64,000 nucleotides of DNA from Anadara kagoshimensis. Its lineage: Eukaryota > Mollusca > Bivalvia > Arcoida > Arcidae. Within the stretch, counting starts at the first letter, position 1. Every line of letters starts with the position of its first letter. Made by a program: the position numbers and the translations under genes. Below the pieces are notes generated by a model that did not search any database, had not been told where the DNA came from, and was given only the letters and a program-made list of their open reading frames with translations. The stretch spans positions 24,407,928-24,471,927 of the forward strand of contig CM037865.1 in NCBI GenBank assembly GCA_021292105.1, written 5' to 3'. Positions 44,851-56,590 of this stretch are shown here, piece after piece.

Positions 44851-45431
44851 CTTTCAGTGTTCGAATCACAATCCATTAAAGCAAAGTAAATACTTTGAAA
44901 TCTGACTCATTAAGTTAAATACATGAACTTCCAACAGGAAAATCAGAACGGACATTCTAGAAGCGGAAGCACAACAACGTGAATAAACTCTTTCAAACCA
45001 CTGGCATCTTAGCGATGGGTGTTTAGACTCGGAAGTCTGCAAGTGAAAAAGTGTTTTTCTGCTGCATGGATTTAATGTTAAAGTTCATTACAGACAGTAT
45101 GGATTTTAGGTGATCTGTTCGTCGGGGATATTGTGTGTCACTGTATAAGTCCTCTTTATAAAACTCTCAGTGTATTCCAGTACAAATATTACATTATTCT
45201 CCATTCGACCTTGTTCCAGGATAGCATGAACAAAGAAATTTGGTTTACTTTCACAACCATATAGGAAGAGTTTATAGACACATGATTATATAAATTATAA
45301 CACTTACTTGATCGTTAATTCAAACTTATTTGTTTATTTTCTGTTAATTGTAATTCCTCGCCAGCTCAACTTCCCATATAAGGTCCAGTGTTGTAAAATT
45401 AGAATATTTAATATATTTTATATCTTAAGTA
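44851..45431 (-). promoter_or_regulatory. First exon and promoter region of TRIM-like gene 2
   Basis: Conserved counterpart of 30371-31088, with small indels. No core promoter element assigned. Confidence 0.4.
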
Positions 45432-45650
45432 CAGACCTGTCGAAAGCTTAACACTGAGTTAACGCATTAATGTCAATCGGTGGCACATATCAGCCTCTAG
45501 CTAGTTAGATAAACTATGGCAGCTTCGATATATCTCTTGGCAGCTAGTTATGCATATATCTGCACCTTGGCAACCAGAGACTTATCTTGGCAACCGATCC
45601 TCGGCTCCTTTTCGTTAGCACAGGGTTAAACTTTCGACTGGTCTGTTCTG
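45432..45650. mobile_element. MITE (CAGACCTGTCGAAAG family) upstream of TRIM-like gene 2
   Basis: The left CAGACCTGTCGAAAGCTTAA and right TTAAACTTTCGACTGGTCTG...TTCTG are inverted repeats. TA flanks at 45430-45431 and 45651-45652. Confidence 0.7.
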
Positions 45651-45819
45651 TATTTGTTACACATCATTTCAGTAAATGTTTAATTTAAAGTTATGCATTA
45701 CGATCTATATGATAACACAAAATTTAACTGATAATGAAAGGTAGAGCGAGTACCTGTTGATTTGTAAATATTTGATTTAATTTCAGTGTATGATTTTCAA
45801 AATTCACTATTCACTTGTT

Positions 45820-46022
45820 CAGTCAAACTTGCCCAGAAAGATAACCAAGGGAAACAACAAAAGTGGCCTTTATAGACAAGTCAGTGTCCATTATATAGAT
45901 TGAATATATATATACGTATTGAATAAAGAACAATTGGGATTAATTTTACTAATTTTTAAAAGAAATTGATTCTTATTGAGATGTGGTATTTAAGGCATAT
46001 TTTATTATTTTTTTAATTATAG
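45820..46022. mobile_element. Mariner-type MITE (CAGTCAAAC family), unit 2
   Basis: It starts CAGTCAAACTTGCCC. The interior matches 31504-31676 and carries a small AT expansion. Right end decayed. Confidence 0.65.
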
Positions 46023-46026
46023 TAAA

Positions 46027-46070
46027 CAAAAAAAAAAAAAAAAAAAACAAACAAACAAACTTGTCCATAT
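46027..46070. repeat. Poly-A / (AAAC)n run
   Basis: An A tract followed by caaacaaacaaac; a low-complexity site in unit 2. Confidence 0.8.
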
Positions 46071-47027
46071 CTGTATTATTATGCTCATATGTTTAAAACT
46101 GTAATTATGATTTATTCCTAACATTTAAAGAAAAAGTTATTCTTAAATATTACATTTGGCGATGATATTGCTATAAAAAGAAAAAAAATACTGCTTTATT
46201 GGAAACACACACTTATAGCAACAGATATCCCCGGTCTATATACATGTATGTCAAAATATAAAAAACTTTTAAAAAACTGGCAAATTAAGTTTGACATGTA
46301 AAGTGAGTTTGGATGCTGCCTCGGAAGGGACAAGTCCCTCCTGTCAGACTTAAAAACTTTGAGCAAATTTAAGAATGGAAGGAACATAGAAGTATGAGAA
46401 ATTTGAAATATCTATACACACCTAGGCGTGCAATTTCTGCGAGTCAACAGTTGTTTTTGTAAGCAGCTTAAGCTTGCTTCAATGTATCAAGTTCAAGCTC
46501 TACAACGTCTGCTGTTTATTTGAACATAATAACACCATTCCTTTGTCAAATAAAAGACCACTTAACTATACAATTTAAATGAGTCTACTTGAATTATCTC
46601 CCTTTGAACGTAATCAACACTTGTTCAGAGATTGTGAAATGGATAGCAATATACAAATATTTATTTAAACTCCCCTGGCATTATTATTGAATCTTTTGAG
46701 ACATCTTGAAAAATTGGTTTCATAATGTTGGTCCTAGCACTACTGGTTAGGAATAGTAATCCAAAACGCACGTCTATTGCTGTAAAAGTAAACATCAGTC
46801 CGATTTATTTATGTCATCAAATACAGGGTCTGGATGGAACCAAGTAGATTTTCTATAATGAAATTATTCAAAACTTTAATATTTTCTTCAATTTATGCCA
46901 AAATCTCAAGAAAATTATACTTTGGAGCAGATAAAACATTTTATATCTTTTTGTTTTGTTCCAAAAGCATGATTTTGTAAGTTATGTCTGAGGAGCGACA
47001 TTGAATATTGATCATTCTGAACAGCTT

Positions 47028-48950
47028 ATAATTGTTCAATATTTAAGAAATTAAAAACGATGCGTTAACTTAAACTAAATTTGCGATTTTCGTTTTTTTT
47101 TAAATTTATTTATTTATTTATTTATTTTTTTTTTATTTTTTTTTTTTTGGGGGGGGGGGGGGGGGGGATTGTGGGTAAATTAAATGTTACCAGAGTAAAA
47201 ACTCTTTATTTAAAGAATCTGTTAAGTCTGTGACCCAAAACGGACCGGCGTGTTTTTGTTAAAGTCGTGTTTGATTTTGAATTCATTCATAAGGTAGAAT
47301 TTGGAGATACAATAATTAAATAAAGGGGATTTTAGTCACTCGTGTGGAGTTGCTTTTTTGAGTACTAAGATTTTCCTTAACTTAAATCTAACAAAATTGT
47401 AATTGTATATAATAAACTTTGACTGATCTTCAAAATGACACCTTCACGAATATCTTGAAAAGTAATTATAACAAAATAACAAAATGATTCGGATTAGGAA
47501 AAGTCTTGGTTTAAAATGATTGTGAAACTGGTGTCTGTCCAAACATCAATGAAAAAAACCACGGTTGCGTGCGTTGTCATATATCATTTTTGAATGAGTA
47601 TTTTATGATTAAATTTTTTAAAAATGGTATATGATTACTGCTTAAAGATTGATTCATTTGATTTAATTAAATCCAATATAACATGGACACTCACTTACCT
47701 TGTAGTACATAATTAAAAGGCGCCAAAAAGACACTTTCAAAGGATCTAGCTACATAATGCGGTCAGCATGGTTCCAACCCACCTGTATTCATTTATAACA
47801 TGCGTATAACGGTTTGTTTTTCTTGTGCAACCTCAATGATCAAGTTGTCAAAATCACCGCGGCTTACGGGTTGCAGTGCTCCAAATTTCACTGTCTGGTA
47901 ATCCAACTTGTGACTATAGTGTGAGAAAGTTCGTCGGTTTGCTTGCTGAGTGGGTTGGTGGTTTTCTCACGATAGCACTCCGGTTTCCTCCACCACTAGA
48001 TATAAGAATTGACCACTTTACATTATAAAGTGGAAGAATCTTGACTGGGCATAAAACATCATACTCCACTCGATGTACATGCATAATTAATTTTGGAACT
48101 CTAATTAAAAACTGAAAATGTTTTTAAATTTGAGGTTTAGAAACAGAAATTCAAGGTCGCGGTGAAGTTCTTTCAAACCAATCTTGTGATAAAACCCTTG
48201 CGTTGATAATGTTTACACACAGTTTTAAAGATTTTAAGATTGTGTAGTGATTTATTTACAGACGATAATGTTAAGTATGATCAATACTTCAATTTCCGTG
48301 GATTTAGTTAGGGATATTACAAGTACCGTCAAAGGTCGAAATAGCTACCACCGTGACAGTAATATTATCAACACGGATCAAGGACCCAGTGCAGACGACC
48401 CGAGAGTAACTTGAATAAGTTTCAAAAACTACCTTGTCCACAGAAAATCGTGGTGATCATTGACTAATTGTGATGACGGGTAAGAATCTAATGAAAATTA
48501 ACAAAAACGGTATTTTTAAAAATGCGCTAAAACCAGGTAATTTTTGCTTATCAGTAACCTACATTAACACGTGTTTATACTACCCCGCAGAGAATTTAGC
48601 GCTTCAGCTGTAGAATGCACGTGCATGGCACCAAATAGATTCAACGCAACGGTCAAATTTAGTTTACGTTGAATGCAGGTGTGAATATGCCATCAGCTAC
48701 CGGCAAGAAGTCAAAGCGATGTGATTGCCCCGTAGCTACCGCCCTACTAATCCGTGGAGTGCAAACAACACTCCATCGGCGCTGCAGCCATGAACAGCAT
48801 GCACGTGCGTGAGTTTTATTAACCAGATTCAGCAAAAATCGAAAATTGTCAATGGATGCAATGTACTTTAAAAAAGAAAGAAAGAAGAAAGGTGAATATG
48901 TTTTCAACTGCAAAAAGTCAACTTGTAATTTATAATGCCCATTTACAATA
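47028..48950. other. Intergenic segment with simple repeats and a SINE body
   Basis: (TTTA)n and poly-T at 47098-47148 run into a G tract at 47149-47167. A SINE body (gagaaagttcgtcggtttgc, ccggtttcctccaccact, gaatcttgactgggcataaa) lies at 47925-48065. No gene seen; 48659-48973 has a minus ORF without motifs. Confidence 0.55.
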
Positions 48951-49383
48951 CAGGCCTGTTGAAAGTATAACATTAAGCTAATGACCTAATCAGGCTGACC
49001 AATTCGACAGATTAATCCGATTTTGACGGGTTTGTACCATAAAAAAGGATAAACAGACAGATGAAATAAAAAGGCCAAATTGGACATGTTTTATTAAAAG
49101 TACTAAAAATTCAGACTTTTTGTATGGAAATTGTACCAAAATCAAACACTTAACGACAAAAGAGTACCTAAATGACAATCTTGTACTCTAAAATGTACTG
49201 ATCTGGACAAATAAATAAATTTGATTGGTCAGCCTGACTAATGCTGAATCGTCACCTCATCTTGGTCTCTGGTTATCTATATATCTACCTTTTGACAGCT
49301 CATCTGCCATTGCCAATCTGTACCTCGGACATTCTACAACCTTTTTTTGTTTGCTCAATGTTTTAAAAGTTTTGACAGGTCTG
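48951..49383. mobile_element. MITE (CAGGCCTGTTGAAAG family), interrupted by another MITE
   Basis: The left CAGGCCTGTTGAAAG and right TTTTGACAGGTCTG are inverted, with TA at 48949-48950 and 49384-49385. Third member of the family upstream of both TRIM-like genes. Without the nested insert it is about 181 bp. Confidence 0.7.
48990..49237. mobile_element. Nested MITE with perfect 14-bp inverted ends and CTAA duplication
   Basis: TCAGGCTGACCAAT (48990-49003) and ATTGGTCAGCCTGA (49224-49237) are perfect inverted repeats. CTAA flanks at 48986-48989 and 49238-49241. No coding capacity. Confidence 0.8.
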
Positions 49384-49385
49384 TA

Positions 49386-50729
49386 TTGTACATATCCTAT
49401 AAAACCAATTGATAGAAGTTCAACACGTCACTGACACCTGTTTTTATTCACAGGAGCCTGTGTAGTGAAATATATTCTTACATTTAGACATTAAGGACTT
49501 GGTAAATTTTTATTAAATGTACTAATGTAAACTTAGTTGTAATTAGTTAGGAATTAACGATTCATAAAATGACATCTCGTTGTCAAATCCGGTAAACATT
49601 GGTGATAAACAAAACAGGATCAATATGATGTTGGTCATCTCCAGGTTGTTGGTAAACAAGTACTATATATATACCCAGAGGCGGATCCAAAATTTTAGAA
49701 AGGTGGGGCGTATAATGTGAGAGCTGAAGGCTCGAACCTTCTAGGGGGGTACGAAAATTTTGAAAAAAAATGGCGCGAAAATCCTGCATTCTGGTGCAAT
49801 CTTGAGCTGCATCAAAGAGGAAAAATCAAGGAGGCAATATGTATTTCGGGACTGGTATCAAAAAATCAAATGAACAATATGTATTATTAGCGACATAAAG
49901 GGGGGGGGGACATATGCCCCCTATGCCCCCCACTGAATCCGCCACTGAAACCCTTGTACTACACTCATCACTGAGCACACATCATCACATCGACATCTGC
50001 TCTAGGATCTAATAAAACCATCACATCTTGAGTTGTTCCATTACACCTGACTTCTTATAAATAATTTTTGAAAATTTTATAATGGACTTCACACCAACAA
50101 CAGGATTGGGCCTCTGTGTTTTTATGTGGATATTCTTAACTATATTTGACAAAATTTTTGGGAGCTTTTTTAAAATTATTCTACAAGAGTTTTCAGTTAA
50201 AAATTTATTGTAACTATCCAATATATAAGTTGTTAACTCAGATGCCCCACACAGGATCTTGATTTAATCTATTTTAAAATTTATTTAATGTACTACCTGG
50301 AAATCATGATGATGAAAAAGGCTGTTAAAGGATTATTTTAGATTTTGAAAGCATTAGAATCTATAAGATTTATTTGAATTTGTGCATTTTGCAGAGTTGT
50401 CTCCCTTTATCCACAAGTTGACAATTACTTGTAAGAAAGGTATGGGTTGCTTTGTATTACAATAATTAGTATGATTTTGTCTTATTGCATCATTAAAACT
50501 GTAGTCTGGATGTGATGAGTTGCTTTGTTGATCCAGTATGCTAGACAAAATAACCTCATTATTAAGGCCTAAGTGTACCATAATTAACACTACAGAGTGC
50601 AAAAATATTGATATGTTAGTGTTTTAGAGAAAGGTTTTTGAAAATGCTCCCTCGCCTTCTGAAAAATCCTAGTTTAATTGTGCCATCTTGTATATTTATT
50701 TCCAATTGTTCCAATGCTGAAAAAGGCGG
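49386..50729. other. Intergenic segment, nothing recognised
   Basis: Short motif-free ORFs only. 49680-49960 has a low-complexity gggggggg and tgccccctatgccccccac stretch that may be a repeat remnant. Confidence 0.4.
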
Positions 50730-50970
50730 CCTTGGTGGGTGAAAGGCAAAAGCTCTCCCTTTTGTATCACAGCGCTTTTCACCGCCTAGGCAAGAATCCG
50801 AATTCGGATAGGTACTAGTCTGAGAAAGTTTGTCAGTCCCCTTATCATAGGTTGGTTTTTTCCTGGTACATGTACTACTATTTCCACCATGATTCCATAA
50901 CTCACCTACTCAATATAACTTAAAGAATCTTGATGAGAGAGTAGAACTCATTTTTCTATTCCACTCCATT
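50730..50970 (+). repeat. tRNA-derived SINE
   Basis: The head ggccttggtgggtgaaaggc is followed by the body gagaaagtttgtcagtcccc and the end aagaatcttgatgagagagtag. Diverged. Confidence 0.6.
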
Positions 50971-50984
50971 GCTGTAGATACTAC

Positions 50985-51195
50985 TGTGGTAACTCAACTG
51001 TTAGAGTGCTCGCTCCCTGTAAGTAGGAGACTCAAGACTAGAAAGTAGATAGTGACTGTTCCTCGCCAAGCACTCAGCATTACGAAATCAGGGTTCTTTT
51101 GGATAGGAACTTAAAATAAACGAGGTCCCATGTCACAGTAGGCTTTGCACGATAAAGAACCCTGCTGTATAATGCCATCAGAAATATGGTGAAGA
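50985..51195 (+). repeat. tRNA-derived SINE, second family (copy 1)
   Basis: tgtggtaactcaactgttag is A-box-like. The body cgccaagcactcagcattac...ggataggaacttaaaataaa...gtcccatgtcaca is shared with 60310-60545 and 63301-63665. It runs directly into the satellite region. Confidence 0.7.
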
Positions 51196-51199
51196 TGAT

Positions 51200-52816
51200 A
51201 TTGAAGCATTGTCTTCATTTCACTCCCTGTATATTGGTGATTAGCAGTTCCATCTATCTTTAATGAAAAATCAATATGTTGCAATATTTAAAGCTTTGGG
51301 AGGTACCAGTATTGGAAGTTTGAGATAATTTGAGGAATTGGGTAAAAAAGTGTAAAGATGGTATTAGGCATTGTCATCATTGTTAAATTGATTGTTGGCG
51401 ATTAGCAAGTCCAATCGACCTTTATTAAAAAATCATTACATACTGCATTACTTAAAAGTTTGGAAGGAACCAGTGTTGTAAGTTTGAGATAAGTGGGGGA
51501 ATTAGATGAAAGACGGTAAAAATGGTATTAAGGCATTATCATCATTACACTATATTGGTGATAGGCAGGTCAAACTACCTTTATTAAAATATCATTTTAT
51601 CTTGTAATATTTAAGGGTTTTGAAGGCACCAACGTTGGAAGTTTGAGATAAGTGAGGGAATTAGGTGAAGTATGGTATAGATAGTATTAAAGCATTATCA
51701 TCATTGTTATCTTGGTTATTAGTAGGTCTATTAGCCTTTATCAAAAAAAATCTTTTTATGTATTATTTAGGGGTTTGCATAATTTAGAGATATGCATTAT
51801 TTAGGGGTTTGTATTATTTAGGGGTATGCATTATTTAGGGGTTTGTATTTCTTTAGGGGTATGCATTATTTTGGGGTTTGCATTATTTAAGGGTTTGCAG
51901 TATTTAAGGGTTTGCATTATTTGGGGTTTGCATTATTTAAGGGTTTGCATTATTTGGGGGTTTGCATTATTTGGGAGTTTGCATTATTTAGAGGTATGCA
52001 TTATTTAGGGATTTGCATTATTTAAGGGTATGCATTATTAAGGGATTTGCATTATTTAGGGGTTTGCATTATTTAGAGTTATGCATTATTTAGGGGTATG
52101 CATTATTTGGGGTTTGCATTATTTAAGGGTTTGCATTATTTGGGGGTTTGCATTATTTGGGAGTTTGCATTATTTAGGGGTATGCATTATTTAGGGATTT
52201 GCATTATTTAGGGGTTTGCATTATTTAGGGGTATGCATTATTTAGGGATTTGCATTATTTGGGGGTTTGCATTATTTAAGGGTTTGCATTATTTGGGGGT
52301 TTGCATTATTTGGGAGTTTGCATTATTTAGGGGTATGCATTATTTAGGGATTTGCATTATTTAAGGGTATGCATTATTTAGGGATTTGCATTATTTAGGG
52401 GTTTGCATTATTTAGGGGTATGCATTATTTAGGGATTTGCATTATTTAGGGGTTTGGAAAGTAAAGTATTAACAGTTTAAGAAAAGAAAGTGGAGTAATT
52501 ATGTGAAATATGGTATAAATGGTACATTTGTATTTAAAGCAGTGTCATCATTATGCTATTTTGGAGACTTTAATGAAAAATCACTTAATGGTGTATTATT
52601 CAGGGTTTTTGAAGGTACTTCTGTTTGAAGTTTAAAATAAGCAGGGGAATTAAGTGAAATAAAGTCATTATTATGCTATTTTGGTCACTTTATTGAAAAA
52701 TCACTTTATGATATATTATTCAGGGTTTTTGAAGGTACTGCTGTTTGAAGTTTGAGATACTGCAAGTGTGGGAATTAGGTGAAGTACGGTAAAGATGGTA
52801 TCATAACACTTTATTA
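51200..52816 (+). repeat. Higher-order satellite block A (about 160-bp units with 17-bp sub-array)
   Basis: Units of about 157-161 bp (ttggtgattagcagttccat, caatatttaggggtttggaa, gtttgagataagtggggg, aaagatggtattaaggcatt) repeat from 51234. A 17-bp sub-array lies inside. The whole block, including the flank after the sub-array, recurs at 53864-55215. Confidence 0.85.
51765..52450 (+). repeat. 17-bp tandem array, about 40 copies (gcattatttaggggttt)
   Basis: Units alternate between gggttt, gggtat and gggattt endings, with occasional 16-18 bp lengths. The unit resembles the gcaatatttaggggttt portion of the 160-bp repeat. Confidence 0.92.
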
Positions 52817-53863
52817 AAGTATAATCAGAAATGGATTACACTCAGTTTTATGGATTTTTCTCAAAAAACAGTTGAACATGAGAAACAGAAATTTGGCTGT
52901 GTATATAACAAGACTCTGCCTAATTTATCATAATGGTTTGAGTTTTTCATCGCTTTAGACTTTGCCTCTGTATAGTGTAATTTTTGTCAAAAATGTTCAA
53001 GCTGAAAAAATCTAAGTTTTTGACTCCACCTCTTATGACAAACCCAACCCTTTTTACTATGAGTTTCATTCAAAGTTTAAAAGGTGTCACAGGTGATTGA
53101 CTTCTAGACTGGACAAGAGTTTGATGACACCAAAATGAGGCCAAAGGAAAATAAACACCTGTGTATAAGGTTATAGAGAGAGTAACATAGATCCAACAAT
53201 TTTTAAGTAAATTGCAAAATGACATGCATTTGAAGTGAATGCAATTTATACATGTTTATTTTTAACTGTTTACAAGAGCATAAGCATATCAGTAATTGTT
53301 TTTCATCCATTGCTCAATTAAGCTTCGGGTAAAAAGGTAGTACCAATTTTAGGTTTGAGATGTACATATATAATACATCTCGGTATATTTCTAAAAATTA
53401 AAAAAAAAATGAATTCTAGATACATACTTAACTTCCCTCACCCATATTTATAAGCATTTTCAAATCTGAATCATAGTGGAAATTCCTTTAGAATGCATTA
53501 TGGTAAAATAACATTAAACAGAACTTAATTTGATTTGGCCTTAATACATGGCAGAGCACATGGTTGATTAGTCTTCCTTGCATTATAAACTGGTTATATG
53601 ATGAAAAAAGGTCATGAACTATCATTATGCCTTACATGGGAAAAAGGCGGAGTAAATAGACTTTGTTAATTTTCCATCATTGCAGAAATTGAGAAATTTT
53701 TCTCAGTAAAGCTGGATTATAGCAAACTATACATTATGGAAACCTAAAGTGCATATTAGGCCGGTTGATAATAAATATATTTTATTAAGAAAAAATAAAA
53801 TATTTTCGGTAATAAATTTTTTAGAGACAAATAACTGAGTGTAATCCATTTCTGTTTATACTT
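52817..53863. mobile_element. 1.05-kb non-autonomous TIR DNA transposon inserted in satellite
   Basis: The 31-bp termini (starting AAGTATAATCAGAAATGG) match their inverted partner at 53833-53863 with one mismatch. TA flanks at 52815-52816 and 53864-53865. Removing the element and one TA restores the satellite unit without a gap (cactttattagtgattagc against cactatattggtgattagc). No transposase ORF inside. Confidence 0.85.
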
Positions 53864-55240
53864 TAGTGATTAGCAGTTCCAATCTACGTTTATTGAACAA
53901 TCGTTATTTATTGCAATATTAAGGAGTTTGGAAGGTACCAGTGTTTGAGATAAGTTGGTGATTTAATAATAGGTGAAATACGGTATAGATGGTATTAAGA
54001 CATTGTCATCCTTACACTATGTTGGTGATTAGCAGTTCCAATCTACCTTTATTGAAAAATCATTATATATTGCAATATTAAGGGGTTTGGAAGGTAGCAA
54101 TGTTGGAAGTTTGAGAGAGTGGGGGAATTAGATGAAGTAAGGTAAAGATAGAATAAAGGCCTTGTCATCATTAAACTATATTGGTGATTAGCAGTTCCAA
54201 TCTACCTTTAATGAAAAATCACATGATATAATGCAATATTTAAGGGTTTTGAAGGCACCAGTGTTGGAAGTTTGTGATAAGTGGGTAAATTAAGTGAAGT
54301 ACAGTAAAGATGGTATTAGGCATTATCACCGTTGTTAAATTGATTACCTGTATTGGTAATTAGCAGGTCCAATCGACCTTTATTGAAAAATCATTACATA
54401 TTGCATTATTGCATATTACATGTTGGAAGTTTGCGATAAATGGGGAAATTAGGTGAAGAATAGTAAAGATGGTATTAAAGCATTATCATCATTGTTATCT
54501 TGGTGATTTGCAGGTCTATCAGCTTTTATCAAAAAATCATTTTATAATGTATTATTTAGGGGTTTGCATGATTTAGAGATATGCATTATTTAGGGGTTTG
54601 TATTAGGGGTATGCATAATTTCGGTGTTTGCATAATTTCGGTGTTTGCATTATTTAGGGGTTTGCATTATTTAGGGGTTTGCATTATTTAGGGGTTTGCA
54701 TTATTAAGGTGTATGCAATATTTAGGGGTTTGCATTATTTATGGGTATGCATTATTTAGGGATATGCATTATTTAGGGTTTGCATTTTTTGGGGTTTTGC
54801 ATTATTTAAGGGTATGCATTATTTAAGGATATGCATTATTTAGGGATTTGCATTATTTAGGGGTTTGCATTATTTAGGGTATGCATTATTTAGGATTTGC
54901 ATTATTAAGGGGTTTGGAAGTAAGTATTAACAGTTTAAGAAAGAAAGTGGAGTAATTATGTGAAATATGGTATAAATGGTACATTTGTATTTAAAGCAGT
55001 GTCATCATTATGCTATTTTGGAGACTTTAATGAAAAATCACTTAATGGTGTATTATTCAGGGGTTTTGAAGGTACTTCTGTTTGAAGTTTAAGATAAGCA
55101 GTGGAATTAATTGAAATAAAGTCATTATTATGCTGTTTTGGTGACTTTATTGAAAACTCACTTTATGATGTATAATTCAGGGGTTTTGAAGGTACTGCTG
55201 TTGGGAGTTTGAGATAAGTGGGTGATTTAGTTGAAATACG
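53864..55240 (+). repeat. Higher-order satellite block B
   Basis: It repeats the order of block A: 160-bp units, a 17-bp sub-array at 54555-54905, then the agtattaacagtttaagaaa and tggtacatttgtatttaaag segments with near-identical sequence. Confidence 0.85.
54555..54905 (+). repeat. 17-bp tandem array, about 20 copies
   Basis: Same unit as 51765-52450, shorter, with more irregular units (cataatttcggtgtttg). Confidence 0.88.
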
Positions 55241-55242
55241 GT

Positions 55243-55655
55243 ATCAGGGATTTGTCAGGGTCTTTTGGGAAAAGGCCTAAACTAAAAATTGGGAAAAACT
55301 ATCAACTTTTTGCTCATCTTGGGAAAACTTCAACATCATTTTCGATGCCATTAATGATTAAATCATTGACCTCTTCAACCCCAGAACTGGAACCGTTACT
55401 TTCAGCCACCAAGTATTCATAATTCTTGTCTTCACTTGTTGAATCGGAATAATCTTTTTCTGCCGCTAAGTGTTTATCAGTGTTAAATTTAAGTTGATAT
55501 TCGAGTTTGTCATCATCGCATTATGCCGGTTTACTTTCAATCCCATGGTCTCTAATTGGGAATGTTCTCATCCAATTTTGGGAAAAAATCAATGTTTTTT
55601 CCATTGGGAATGGGGCCGAAAATTCTGCCCTAAATCGGACCTTGATAAATCCATA
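55243..55655 (-). other. Insertion in satellite with an acidic open minus-strand stretch
   Basis: The segment breaks the satellite pattern. On minus, one frame is open for over 60 codons from about 55517 to 55321 with a Ser/Glu/Asp-rich product (YSDSTSEDKNYEYLVAESNG). Both edges carry ttgggaaaa motifs. It may be a transposon-derived exon remnant; unidentified. Confidence 0.35.
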
Positions 55656-56590
55656 TAGTATCAAGACATTGTCATCATTAGGCTTTATTGGTGATTAGCA
55701 GTTCCATCTATCTGTGTTGAAAAATCATTATTTATTGTAATATTTAGGGGTTTCGAAGGTACCAGTGTTCGAGTTTGAGATAAGCTATTTTGGTGACTTT
55801 ATTGCAAAATCACTTTATGATGTTTCATTCAGGGGCTTTGAAGGTACTGCTGTTTAAAGTTTGAGATAAGTGATAAATTAGGTGAAATATGGTAAAGATG
55901 GAATAAAGGCATTATAATTACACTATGTTGGTGATTAGTAGTTCCAATCTACCTTTATTGAAAAATCATTATTTATTGCAATATTAAGGAGTTTGGAAGG
56001 TACCAGTGTTTGAGATAAATGGGTGATTTATTAGGTGAAATACGGTATAGATGGTATTAAGACATTGTCATCATTACACTATGTTGGTGATTAGCAGTTC
56101 CATCTATCTGTATTGAAAATCGTTTTATATTGCAATATTTAGGGGTTTGGAAGGAAGCAGTGTTGGAAGTTTGAGATAAGTGGGGGAAGTAGATGAAATA
56201 CGGTATTAAGGCATTGTCATCATTATGTTATATTGGTGATTAGCAGTTCCATCTATCTGTATTGAAAATCATTTTATATTGCAATATTTAGGGGTTTGGA
56301 AGGTAGCAGTGTTGGAAGTTTGAGATAAGTGGGGAAGTAGATGAAATACGGTATTAAGGCATTGTCATCATTATGTTATATTGGTGATTAGCAGTTCCAT
56401 CTATCTGTATTGAAAATCATTTTATATTGCAATATTTAGGGGTTTGGAAGGTAGCAGTGTTGGAAGTTTGAGATCAGTGGGGGAATTAGATGAAATACGG
56501 TAAAGATGGTATTAAGGCATTGTCATTATTATGTTATATTGGTGATTAGCCGTTCCATCGACCTTTATTGAAAATCATTATATATGGTGG
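55656..56590 (+). repeat. 160-bp satellite units, right end
   Basis: About six units. The three from 56075 to 56545 are nearly identical (tgatattagcag-like ttggtgattagcagttccat, ctatctgtattgaaaatcat), so they are recent copies. The array stops at about 56585. Confidence 0.85.

Larger units (their letters stand above)
38425..47027. repeat. Tandem segmental duplication, unit 2
   Basis: Direct-orientation counterpart of unit 1. It lacks the 31.8-36.8 kb retrotransposon and the segment equivalent to 25860-27285, but has its own insertions (for example about 38590-39140, about 39295-40365 and about 41765-41955). Confidence 0.85.

Noticed and set aside
51826..52008. 60-codon ORF with repeating residues
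   Set aside because: It is a translation of the 17-bp tandem array.
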